Shown here: piece after piece, positions 53,521 to 64,000 of the stretch
Position numbering within the stretch: the stretch's first letter is position 1
Layout of the letters: every line of letters starts with the position of its first letter
Assembly: GCA_949825025.1 (NCBI GenBank)
Contig: OX463780.1
Coordinates: 23,452,229 to 23,516,228, forward strand
Reading direction: 5' to 3'
Source of the DNA: Siphlonurus alternatus
Lineage: Eukaryota; Arthropoda; Insecta; Ephemeroptera; Siphlonuridae
DNA length: 64,000 nucleotides
The notes under the pieces: model-generated
Seen by the model: only the letters and a program-made list of their open reading frames with translations
The model's database searches: none
Told to the model about the DNA's origin: nothing
Translations under genes and position numbers: made by a program

Positions 53521-55086
53521 TAACGGTAAAAAATAACGTCAAATAATAATTATTGAATTAGATGGATTCTGTAGCATTTTTACAGTTTAATTTATACGAG
53601 GTATTTTTAACTGGTATCATCTTTTTTTTAATTTTCAAGTTCATTTATGGATATATTATTTTAATTTGTTTGGCAGCTCTGCATTTAGTAAATTGGTTTT
53701 ATTACGGTATACCTGTGAAATAAAGATAAATTGCCTACATTATTATTGTTTATCCTTGTGTCCCAAAAGTATTGATATTCTTCATTTGCATTTTATTACC
53801 AGTAAAATAAAAAGTACCTTTATTATTAAGAATTTTACTATAGTAACAACGGGTGGTTACAATTGCTCACTTTAAAGTATGCTAAAATTTTTAACTGCCC
53901 TTATATATATCCAGTTTAATATATAAAATAACGCAGATGGCTAGTGTATATAAAAAAGAATTTATTGTATTGAATTAACATAATGCATTGGTGATCTAAT
54001 TTTAATGTTGCTTCAATCAGGCTATTATTATAACAATTTCTGAGGGGACAACGCCCCCCTATATATGAATGAATCCTACAGTGCATTAGTATGGGGGGTT
54101 TATTACAATACTAACTACCCCCAATGTCTGACCTGCAAACAGATGAATCAAACAGATGTTTGTGCGACCAGATTATAGAAGTAACCTCGCACGTATTAAG
54201 CCAAATTAATTTATTAATATTCACCGGAAGTGCAAGTCACCTGTTGATAATTAAATCTTCGTACACAGAGATGACTGCAGATTAACTCTCCACAAAGTTA
54301 ATATTATTTATTTAAAGTTAATATAGGCAAAAACTTGCATATCTGCATGGCCACCTGCCATCTTCGGGATGAATATAAAATTAATATAATTGTAGTATAT
54401 TATGCAGATAATACCCGAATGAACAGCTTTTTTTTAAGTTGCCTCTGTAAACTAGATTTCAATGATAGTAAATCATATGAATGTAACTAAATGCAGTATT
54501 ATTTTTTATTTATTATATTCTCTTAATTGTTCAAAAGATAAAATAGTTAATAATAGTTCTTTTAATGTGATTAATAGGTGTCTAGTATTTGTATGGTATA
54601 AAACCTGTTTTACTAGAAATTACATTATAATATATATGATATGATACATTTAAAAATATTTTTATCTTATTTGAGTTATTTATAGAAATATTTCTATAGA
54701 TAGTTTAGTCTTAATTATATTATTTGATGTTATATAAATATTATACGATTTCATTACGCTCATTATGTTACTGTATGTAGGTACATACAGTACGTACAAC
54801 AAAAACAAATATGTGCATGCCCCCAGAGAATTATATTTATAAATAATAACACATTGATCGGCAATGAGCGTGTACTGTAATTATATTTACCTGCATTAGT
54901 TTTATTATAATGACACATTCATAAATATGGTATACGAGTTTATTAATTAATAAAATGATTGACTGGAATAATTGTTATTCTGTGAATACCAACAAAGCTT
55001 AATTTCATTCTGCTCCTAGAAGTTTTAACTTACATTTTCAATTCAATCAATATAATTATTTAAATAATTATAAAATAAAAAATAAT

Positions 55087-55163
55087 TGATGAATTGGTTG
55101 ATATTTTGGGGCAATTAACACATTTTGGTCATGCATGTTCTCCCCTCCCCCTGCCCCCCCCCC
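55087..55163 (+). repeat. Dispersed repeat H, copy 1
   Basis: Contains GATATTTTGGGGCAATTAAC and ACATTTTGGTCATG, then a C-rich run. It matches a second copy at 63040. Confidence 0.5.
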
Positions 55164-56454
55164 CAAATAATTATAATTATTTTAGTAATTATTGTCCTTC
55201 AATTTATTTATTCTGTATCCAAAGTCAATTCGGCATACCGTATTTTTGCCAAAGAGTTTACACTGTAAGATGATCTCTGCTTTTTGCTCTCTGTTGTACC
55301 AGCGTATTTTTATATGACTGTATAATACTGTCAGTACTTATGTCTCATAACTGCAACAAATCGTACCACAGCACTGATAATATTGAATCAAAATTATCCA
55401 ACTAAATAGAATATGTATGTATGTATATGAGAATATTATGAAAACTTTTTCCATATGATTAAACCGGTTGTCTTTTTATACATTAGTTAACTTTCATATC
55501 ATGAGCTTGATATTTTGTAAAACTATATCTATACTTTACCTTATAGCTTATTGACGGAATAAATTTAACCAGTTAACATTTTTTGGCTCAAGACTCAATT
55601 ACTATATATGATAAAAATCTACTGGTATATTTTTTCTCTTTTTTTTTTTTTTTTCTTTTTTTCTTCACGATGCAAGCGATCATAACTTTGACCTCATCAA
55701 TCAATCTCGCAGGCTTTGATTGCTCCGAGCCAGTTTTGATTGCAGCAATATTTCTGAAATCTGAATGCATTCATGGAGTTTTTTTTTTTCTTTGGATGAC
55801 TAAAATATTATTCTCTTAGCACAATTTTGTAACCGTCTTTCAAATCTCTTAATTAAGTTTCTCAGACGCTTAAATTAATATAAACCCTTTATGAATGTCT
55901 AATGTGTTTAAATATTTAAGATTATAATAAAGACAATGAATTAAAAATTACGCGTTTTTGCTGTTTATAATATATAAATGCACATTATCTTAGGCCTCGT
56001 TTTATCCTTATGAATGATGAAGATTTGGAAACATCTAATTTATTTGCGCCAGTTTATATAATATAGTATCGGAGATGAAAATATAGCCCACTTATAATAT
56101 AATTATCTTCGAACTCTGCGCACTACCGTAATTATAATAATCAATAAAATAATAATAATTAAAAAGAAATCGCATTAAGAAAATCCATGCCATGGTCAAA
56201 ACTATGGTAGCATAGAATTATTTACTAGATCTGATTATTTTTGTGGGAATACCCTTACTTGACATTAAAAATCTTTTGACAGAGAAACGACATCACTACG
56301 TATTTCTTTTGCTGATCAATTGATTAAAATATTAAATTACATTAAAATATTAATGAAAAATTCGTTTTGATACTGTAAGTAAGCTTGTTGATTCTATTTA
56401 CTTCTTTTTCTAAATCTTATCATAGAAAAAAAAGTCATATTTATTCACATCACA

Positions 56455-56667
56455 GCAGCTGTGAGGGGACTTGGAGCAGCATGGTCGATGCAGATGCAGT
56501 TTGTGTTATAGCGGGGTCCTGTACTTTACACCTGTAGGCCCCCAAGGTTGGCTCAGGCAGGCAGCAGGCTAGCAACGTCAGCGATAATGGTGCTTCACTT
56601 TGCGGCCTAGGTGGCTGCCGGCTTCAACCTTGAAGGTCGACCGAGAAGAAGAAAGAAACAAAAAAAT
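56455..56667 (+). repeat. GC-rich repeat fragment with a GAA-type tail
   Basis: A GC-rich stretch ends in CTTGAAGGTCGACCGAGAAG and an (AAG)n-like tail running into A-rich DNA, directly beside the 3' end of non-LTR copy 2. This form is typical of the 3' end of a SINE or LINE. No second copy is in the window, so the call is tentative. Confidence 0.3.
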
Positions 56668-56672
56668 AATTA

Positions 56673-58472
56673 TTATTAGTCTTTTATTAAACACAGAAAG
56701 TGTACATATTAACAGCACTAGAAACATACATTATAGAAAAACATTACAATAGAACACATAAAACATACATACAAAACATATATAATAGTTACAGAATAAT
56801 AGAACAATAGAAAATGATAATAAAACAATATAAAATAAAATAACAGATGATACTAACAGCCTGTTACATCATAATAATAATATATCATATATATAATCAC
56901 ATATATATAAGACAAAATATGACATAGAAAATAGATAGAATAAAAAAAAAAAAAAAAAACTTATTGCTTCATTGCTATTCAAAATCTATAGACTATATGA
57001 AATCTCCCCTGGCATAATCGCTAATAGACTTAATTCTAGATTTACAGATATTTAAATGATATTGGCTACAATATTCATTACATAATTTACATACACAAGA
57101 TTGTTCAGCTTTATGATAACCAGAAGATTTACAAATTAGATAGTGGAAGCCGTGAACAGCCTGGCGAGTTAAAACATTTCTAACATTGGATCTATCCAAT
57201 TGGGGCAGACACCAATATTTACATGTCATAGCATCAGTGCTGTAAAACTCAGGATTAATATCCTGAGCTTTTTGATTCCTGACAGCTATAAAATTGGAAT
57301 ATTGATCTGTCGTTGGAAGTTTAAACATTTCTTTGATTTCTGTAATAAAATAATTGGAATCTATCAGTTTATAGGCCAGTCTAGTTTCGGTAAATTTTGA
57401 CAGACACAGTAATCTTTTAACAAACATGGCTTTTACTGATTCTAATTTATCAAAATCGGATACAGATAAATGAGGCCATACAATTTCAATACCATAAGTA
57501 GCCACAGGGGCGACTTTTAAATTGAATAGTTTGAGCCCTGTTTTGACGGATAGACCAGACAGCCCTGAGATAGTGTACATAACAGTGATAGCGTTCTTAC
57601 ATCTTTCTGTTATATGTTTAGAAAAAGAAAGCCCTGTCATTTGAAGTATTATGCCAAGATATTTAAATGAATTTAGAAATTCAATCTTTTGACCGTCACA
57701 ATAAATTTCATCGTTTTTGCATAACGGTCCGCCTCTTCTAAACTTAACAACCTTGGTTTTCTCTGTGTTAATTTCTAGACCATTTGTTTTGGCCCAGATG
57801 GATAGATTATTTAGCGCTTTTTGTAGCTTGACTTTGTTCTTTGAAATAATAGCAAGATCATCTGCATATAAATTTAGTACGACTTGATCATTTTCATTTT
57901 CACAGTTTATATCTTTTGTAATCTCAGTTATATCTGCAGTAAAAAGATTGAAAAGAAGAGAGCTGCTCGGGTCTCCTTGCAAAACTCCGTTAGATTGAAT
58001 AATATTACTAGAACATGATAAACGATCTTGAACACATACATAATTGATATTTAGAATAACAGCTAAAATATTCAAAATTTCAGAAGGAATTACTTTAAAT
58101 GACTTCAGCTTTTCAATGAGCAAATTCCTATTGACCGAATCAAAAGCTTTTCTGAAGTCTACAAAAGCAATATATAAATGACCCTTTGGCTTCTCCAATG
58201 CTAGTTTAATTTGATTATATACTGTGGATACAGCTTGTATTGTGGAACGTCCTGGCATAAAGCCGTATTGCTCTTTTGGAATAAGATAGTGGGTGGAATC
58301 AAAAAGCCTGTTTGCAATTAATCTCGAGAAGAGTTTGTACATGGTATCACCATGGATAATACCTCTGTATGAGTCGGGTGACATAATGTTACCCTTCCCT
58401 TTGTATAATACCATTAGGTAGGCGATCCGCCACAATTCCGGAATTGTAGCCGTTTCAATACAGAGGTTAAAC
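56673..58472 (-). mobile_element. Non-LTR retrotransposon, 5'-truncated copy 2
   Basis: The element reads on the minus strand: the 3' part of a reverse transcriptase ORF, then a 300-base AT-rich 3' UTR ending in a short TAA-type tail near 56673. It matches the copy at 14.53-15.67 kb almost base for base. Homology to reverse transcriptase begins near codon 30 of the open frame (FNLCIETATIPELWR). The preceding codons look like flanking DNA, so the 5' break is near 58470. The endonuclease and any ORF1 are missing. The copy is thus dead on arrival but recent. Confidence 0.85.
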
Positions 58473-58555
58473 ATAAAAAAAACAAAAAAATAATAAACAT
58501 CAGTGAAGATTTTTATTCGAGCCACGCGAGCGAGCGATGGAGCTCGTAGTACCAT
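56993..58555 (-). pseudogene. Reverse transcriptase ORF of the truncated non-LTR element
   Basis: A 520-codon open frame. Recognisable reverse transcriptase blocks are FVDFRKAFDSVNR (residues 131-143), GVLQGDP (190-196) and the catalytic YADD (230-233). They are followed by the thumb and connection region (ATYGIEIVWPHLS) and a C-terminal Cys/His cluster with C489, C492, H500 and C504 (CKLCNEYCSQYHLNIC), as in jockey/R1/CR1-like non-LTR elements. The clade cannot be fixed without a tree. The first 28 residues (ending VYYFFVFF) probably derive from host sequence at the integration site. The ORF lacks the apurinic endonuclease expected upstream, so it cannot support autonomous movement; no frameshift is seen in what remains. 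Confidence 0.85.
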
Positions 58556-59854
58556 TTCCGCTAGTGTTTGTTGTTATGTATGTCAATTGCCATTATGAGG
58601 GTGCTGCATGGGCTTTTTGCAGATTTGAAATGTTTCGTTTGTGTAACTGCTCTATTTTTTTCTCTTTTGTTGAAGTAGTGTAGAAACTATATACATAGTT
58701 TTTTTTATTTACAGAAAAGAAAAGTCGAGTAAAATGAAATGGATTTGTCTAAAAGAAAGAAAGAAAGTAGAAGGGTTGGTAGTTGGTACTTCTTCTAAAC
58801 CTTCCAATCAACAGTGATGTTGTTAACTTTGCGGTGAATCGAGATTGAGAGATTTCAAGTTTTGACATTGCAATTTCAGGACACAAGGAATGTGATTACT
58901 TCATCTCCTTCCCTGAAAACAATTGCCTTGTGTGTCAACCTTATTACGTATTTTTCCTCTTCGCGATCTGTGAACACGGGGGTAAGTTTGCGACCTCGGT
59001 GAAATTGGTGACAAAAGTATCAAACTTTGTCACAGTATAATTAATCTCTTTTCACTGTAGGGTTGTATTTATTTTTTCGATGCCATTATTTGTACGACAT
59101 GGTGATTATATTTATAATAATTAATTAATTATATAGTTATACGAGAAAATAAAATCAATTTTGTTAATCTAAAGGTAAATTTTGTTGAATGTTTTAGTTC
59201 TCTTTTTTGAAATTACAATTAAAAGTTTTAATTAGTTTTAGAGTATATATAATAGATCTTTATTAACGTTAGCTCTACATTTACTATAAATATTTTAAAT
59301 GCACTAAACTATGAATGTAGATTAAATTAATAAATTACGGTATAAAACTTTTCATCTAAAATTTACTTTAGGTTGAAAATCAGAGACCATTATACTTCTA
59401 AGATTTCATTACGTACAGTAGGTTTAAAACAATCCATGAAATTCTCTATCCTGGAAACAGTGAAAACTCTCAGCAGGATAGTAGATATTATACGTACTTC
59501 ATATCTATTAAAAACTTCGTCATGATTGCAAGCGGTTGTATAATAATGATCAAGTATGTTTGAGAGTCCATGTTGATGAAACGGAGAGTATGTAAACTTA
59601 ATTCCCCTGAAAACCATCGAGCCCCGCCCCCATGTAACACGTGTTTCATTGACTTGGTAAATGAAGTGAGTCACAAATCAATATGCACCCTCTTGCCTGT
59701 TGAGTCATTTCATCCCTCTGATCAGTGATGTGCCAATCTCAGCTGATAACAACACCGCCCTGCTGTTATCATGCAGCAGCGAGGGCGTGATGTTAGCAAG
59801 TTAATCCTGAGTCATACTCGCTATACAGGATAATAGTGATAATACTGTATACTA
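58556..59854. other. DNA between the non-LTR copy and element G
   Basis: AT-rich with a modestly GC-rich stretch at 59600-59820 (CAGCTGATAACAACACCGCC). Short open frames only; nothing recognised. Confidence 0.6.
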
Positions 59855-60661
59855 ATGGCCGTAAGTTGCGTCCAACCTATCCTAGGATAATCCTCGGATT
59901 TTTTGTGGCTAAACTTATCCGAGATAGTTTGATAAGTTGCGTCCACAAAATTTGCTACTATCCGAGAAAAATCCTCGAATAATCCGAGGAATATCTTAGA
60001 AAATCTATCCAAGAAGTTTGGCGGATAATGTTCGGATAATTTCGCTATTTTTGGTGTGAAAAGTGGAATTAAAATTGCCAATTAAAATAAATTTAATTAA
60101 TAATTTTAATGAAAATATTCACAATATTTTTATAAATAAGCAAATTAAAAATTATTAATATTTAATTATAATTAAATAAAATTAAATCAAACTATTCTTC
60201 ATGTCCTGTGTTACATAAATATTTTTTCTTTCAATTAAAAATTAAAATATGTAATACCAAAACAAATTTTTGCACACATATATTATGGCCAAAATTTATT
60301 AAGAAATTTAGTAAAATTATAATTAATTATCTGATTTAATTTTCCACCCTTAAAATCGAGTTAATTAAAAAAATTAAGAGTGAAAAAATACATTCTTCTA
60401 TATAGGACAACCGTTTTAAATATTAATTATTTTTAAATTGTAATTTTCTTAAGAAAATGAGCTTACTTAAAAAAAGCACTAATTAATTTCACCGGTGATA
60501 ATTATAATTTAATTAAATTTAATTAGGTTAACCCTTAAGTTTCAAAGGTAACAAAAATATCATGACTGTTCAAATGCCGCACATAACTAATTCGGACCTG
60601 TAAATTAAAACGAATAAGAAAAAAAGTAGATTATAAATATACAAATCAACAATTTTATTGT

Positions 60662-62804
60662 GATCATGTTGAAAAACTTACTTGATCGTCCCCTGTGCTT
60701 TCAGGGATGGCCATATAGGATTTTTTTTAATATTAATAATTGCCATGCAATTAAGGTTGAAACATTGATTCCAGCATGATATTTATCCATCACAACGGTG
60801 ATGATGTTAAAAATTTTTAGAAGTGTATGCTTGCCTCCTATGAACGAAAGCGGCAAATGGACGCTACGACCCACTACGTACAGTATGGCACCAAACCCCC
60901 CTAGGGTTGGTACCCACGACTTTCCCCAAAAATACAAGAGTCCTTATGGGACTCAGGATTTTGGAAGGAGGACCCATCCCAGCCCAAATTTAATTGGCTA
61001 TCCGACCGTGGTTGATTTGAAGCCTCAACCCTATTTGAACTCATGATAATGGGGTACCCAATAAAAGCTTTGTTGCTAGCTTCAATTTCAGGGACCCCCA
61101 GCATAATGGGGTCAAATTTTGGGCTAGGAACGAGTTTAAGACCTTTTTAGAACCGTATTTGCAAGGCCTAACTTTGACTTATTTCGAATTTGAAATTTTC
61201 AAAAAACTCGGAAATCAGCAATGATATAAAATACAGTCGCATGCCAAAATTCGACTTTTTCTCTCCTTGAATAACTTTTTTAGAAAACCAGAATTTAAAA
61301 AAATACCCTGTTTGGAATTTGCCTACACATTTAAGCTTTCAGAAATCGTCTTCAATTTTTTTTTACCTTGAAGGGTTTGGCCACGCGAGCTAAAAACGTA
61401 AGGGTACCTTCTCTCATAAGGATAACATGGGGAACTACACTCTTGCGTAATAACCTTTTTAGGAAACAAATTTTGACCGATTTGCACTGAAGCTTATTTT
61501 AACAAGTTAGCAGACACACAAAATGTAATAGTGCTACTTAAAACATGGTAAAAACTACCCTTAACGAGATATTGACTCGTACTACGTACTACGTCAAAAT
61601 AATGTTTAATCCGGATTTTAAGCTTACCATTGAAACCAGCTTTTTTTTATTTACTCTTTTTTTTTTTCACCCAGAAACGATTGTTAACTTTTTCAAATCA
61701 GATGAAGCCAAGAATTTGAGGAAGGGAGCAAAAATAACATCCCCTAAAATCAAAGTCTTGGCTTCATATATCTGATTTAAAAAAAATTAAAATCATATCT
61801 GGGTAAAAAAAAAAAAAAAGATTGTTTCAATGGTAATTTTAAAATTCGGATTAAACAATATATATTTTACGTAGTATATGAGTCAACATCTCGTTAAGGG
61901 TAGTTTTTACCATGTTTTAAGTAGCATTATTACATTTTGTGTGTCTGTGAACTTGTTAAAATAAGCTTCAGTGCAAATCGGTCAAAATTTGTTTCCAAAA
62001 AAGGTTATTACGCAAGAGTTCCTCATGTTATCCTTATGGGAGAAGGTACCCTTACGTTTTCGACTCGCGTGGCCAAACCCTTCAAGGTAAAAAAAAATTG
62101 AAGACAGTTTCTGAAAGCTGAAATGTGTAGGCAAATTCCAAACAGGGTATTTTTTTAAATTCTGGTTTTTGAAACAAGTTATTCAAGGAGAAAAAAATTA
62201 GAATTTTAGCATGCGACTATATTTTATATCATTGCCGATTTCTGGGTTTTTCGAAAAACTCAAATTCAAAATAATTCAAAGTTAGGCCTTGCAAATACGG
62301 TTCTAAAAAGGTCTTACACTCGTTCCTAGCCCAAAATTTGACCCCAATATGCTGGGGGTCCCTGAAATTGAAGCTATAGCAACAAAGCTTTTATTGGGTA
62401 CCCCATTATAATGGGTCAAAATAGAGTTAAGGCTTCAAATCAACCACGGTCGGATAGCCAATTAAATTTGGGCTGGGATGGGTCCTCCTTCCAAAATCCT
62501 GGGTCCCATAAGGACTCTTGTATTTTTGGGGAAAGTCGTGGGTACCAACCCTAGGGGGGTTTGGTGCCATACTGTACGTAGTGGGTCGTAGCGTCCATTT
62601 GCCGCTTTCGTTCATAGGAGGCAAGCATACTTCTAAAAATTTTTAACATCATCACCGTTGTGATGGATAAATATCATGCTGGAATCAATGTTTCAACCTT
62701 AATTGCATGGCAATTATTAATATTAAAAAAAAATCCTATAGAGAAGAGGGAGAACCAACCCTGAAAGCACATGGGACGGTCAAATAAGTTTTTCAACATG
62801 ATCA
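60662..62804. repeat. 2.14-kb near-perfect palindrome
   Basis: Two arms of about 1.05 kb are inverted copies of each other, starting TGATCATGTTGAAAAACTTA and ending with its reverse complement. They meet at a loop of about 15 bases near 61730. Over the 200-base stretch I compared closely (60834-61030 against 62430-62633) only one base differs; elsewhere differences are more frequent but still few, including several small indels. In each arm a frame of about 63 codons (PPMNESGKWTLRP to VVDLKP) is identical in protein, but the opposite strand is also open there, so coding is doubtful. Confidence 0.85.
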
Positions 62805-63039
62805 GTATAAATATACCACACTTGTTATAATTATTATTTTCTTATAATTTCCATTAATTATATATAGTATTATAATTTTAAACATTAAAAATAAATTTCT
62901 GATAATACATCACGCAAAAAAGTGGAACACGAACACCCCTTAAAAAATTAAAATATAACATCAGGGAGAAAATTTTACATAATACAATAAAATTTTGTGT
63001 ATCAATTTATAACGCCCCAATAATATATATTAATGGTTG

Positions 63040-63100
63040 GTTGGTTGGTATTTTGGGGCAATTGACACATTTTGGTCATGGATGCCCCCCCCCCCCTATA
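63040..63100 (+). repeat. Dispersed repeat H, copy 2
   Basis: Contains GGTATTTTGGGGCAATTGAC and ACATTTTGGTCATG followed by a run of C. It lies inside element G, between its palindrome and its right end. Confidence 0.5.
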
Positions 63101-63515
63101 TATCAATGTTAGTCTCAATATACATAAAAAATATTTACAATTACAATCCCCAACTTTTGCTAGCTTTTCGTTTCGCAACCGTTTTGAGGGTTGAAAGTAT
63201 AACAACGAAAATTTCGGAGGTACTACTACATTTCCTGGCATGTTTTTTGTAAAGGTGGATTGACATGGCAAACTTTATCATGCGACGCAACGCGGATAAT
63301 GCGCACTTGCTGTAACATCCATTGGCGGCCATATTTGGCAATTAAAAGAAAAAAAGCATCGTAATTCGTAATTAACGCGATTCTCGGCGAATTCGCCGCA
63401 GCATAGGATTTCACAGCTTTTAAGTCAAAATCACGTCGCATCGCCATTGTCACCATCTGAATCCGCCTTAAGATAGGGGGTTTTCTTAGTAAAAATTTGG
63501 TTTTTAATGAAGTAA

Positions 63516-63520
63516 TAAAA

Positions 63521-63583
<63 letters not shown>

Positions 63584-63584
63584 A
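63516..63584. repeat. (TAAA)n microsatellite
   Basis: About seventeen AAAT units inside element G, near its right end. Confidence 0.95.
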
Positions 63585-64000
63585 TTAATTAAAACCTTCA
63601 AGGTTAGCATATATATTAAAACTTCCCGCGCAAACAAGTCGGCCAATCAAAAACTTTGTATTCGTTTCCAGGATAAGTTTGACATGGGACGCAACTTACG
63701 CATATCTCGGATAATTGGCCGATAGGGATTATTTGTGGATTTTTCTCGGATACGTTTAGCCACAAAAAATCCGAGGATTATCCTAGGATTGGTTGGACGC
63801 AACTTACGGCCATAAGTCGTGCTCAATGAAATGTAAATATGTGGCACCGAAAGAAACATTTCTGATTCAATGCAGCATGCTTTTCAAAATTTTCTGCGAG
63901 CAGATGCGTTGTGCTCAAATTTTCAGATTAGAATATACGAATAGGAAGGGAGGAAGGGCAGAGTTATTGCACTTCCTTCATGCAAGTAAGAGTATTTTGT

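Larger units (their letters stand above)
52082..56454. other. AT-rich DNA, possibly the first long intron of the plus-strand candidate gene
   Basis: Holds foldback E3 and repeat H. A G-run lies near 52675, C-runs lie near 55147, and there are several short open frames with no family resemblance. No exon is recognised. Confidence 0.6.
59855..63813. mobile_element. 3.96-kb element with long terminal inverted repeats (family G), carrying a nested palindrome
   Basis: The left end reads ATGGCCGTAAGTTGCGTCCA and the right end is its reverse complement. The two ends pair for about 60 bases with one or two differences (through CCTCGGATTTTTTGTGGCTA). Sub-terminal copies of AAGTTGCGTCC occur inside both ends. 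There is no transposase-like ORF, so it is a non-autonomous DNA element or large foldback. The interior contains the palindrome at 60662-62804, a copy of dispersed repeat H (near 63040) and a (TAAA)n tract. Confidence 0.7.

Noticed and set aside
60901..61104. Minus-strand frame antisense to the palindrome frame (LGWDGSSFQNPESHK)
   Set aside because: Both strands are open over the same interval and neither has a recognised motif.

Overview
The window is AT-rich animal nuclear DNA. Genes are interrupted by large GT-AG introns, and there are long dinucleotide microsatellites, several families of foldback or MITE-like repeats, a SINE-like element and a non-LTR retrotransposon. No operons, ribosome binding sites or CRISPR arrays are seen. 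The one well-supported gene encodes a secreted mosaic protein. Its trypsin domain is of the arthropod 'clotting protease' flavour, and one exon is rich in Pro, Tyr and Ser, as in cuticle or matrix proteins. I therefore infer an arthropod, perhaps a crustacean or chelicerate; the species cannot be read from the sequence.

The main gene lies on the minus strand from about 47.1 kb to 9.64 kb. I rebuilt it by hand from splice sites and codon phase. Exon 1 (46815-46943) carries the start codon and a signal peptide, with a TATA box upstream. Exon 2 (31571-31844) is a low-complexity His/Pro/Ala/Gln linker. Exons 3, 4 and 5 (28978-29123, 28097-28320, 21746-21873) encode two thrombospondin type-1 (TSP1) repeats. 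From the donor of exon 5, which leaves one base of a codon, two acceptors of matching phase are available. One opens a 2.5-kb exon (6A, 18533-21054) that reads to its own stop and gives a Ser/Glu/Lys- and Pro/Tyr-rich tail. The other opens exons 6B, 7, 8 and 9 (16190-16395, 15958-16092, 12762-12989, 9662-9928), which encode a complete trypsin-like serine protease with its catalytic His, Asp and Ser. The simplest reading is one locus making two secreted proteins that share a TSP1 front end: about 1140 residues with the matrix-like tail, or about 578 residues with the protease. An alternative is that exon 6A is internal and spliced by one of several internal donors of the right phase, giving one very long protease.

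The other genes are weak. A plus-strand 5' end may lie at 51.5-52.1 kb: an untranslated exon, then an exon starting at a well-placed ATG, with no later exon visible. Both strands are open at the extreme left edge. A few GC-rich patches at 16.9, 22.6, 37.6 and 41.8 kb have promoter or splice-site character but no convincing protein.

Repeats: two nearly identical, 5'-truncated copies of one non-LTR element lie at 14.53-15.67 kb (inside intron 7) and 56.67-58.47 kb. Foldback families occur at 4.5/24.1/37.0 kb (A), 10.7/17.9 kb (B), 40.0/49.3 kb (D), 37.9/47.8/48.5/53.2 kb (E) and 50.5 kb (F). At the right end a 3.96-kb element with long terminal inverted repeats (59855-63813) encloses a 2.14-kb near-perfect palindrome (60662-62804). 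Five (TC)n tracts are all TC on the plus strand. The rest is AT-rich intron or intergenic sequence in which I see no gene.
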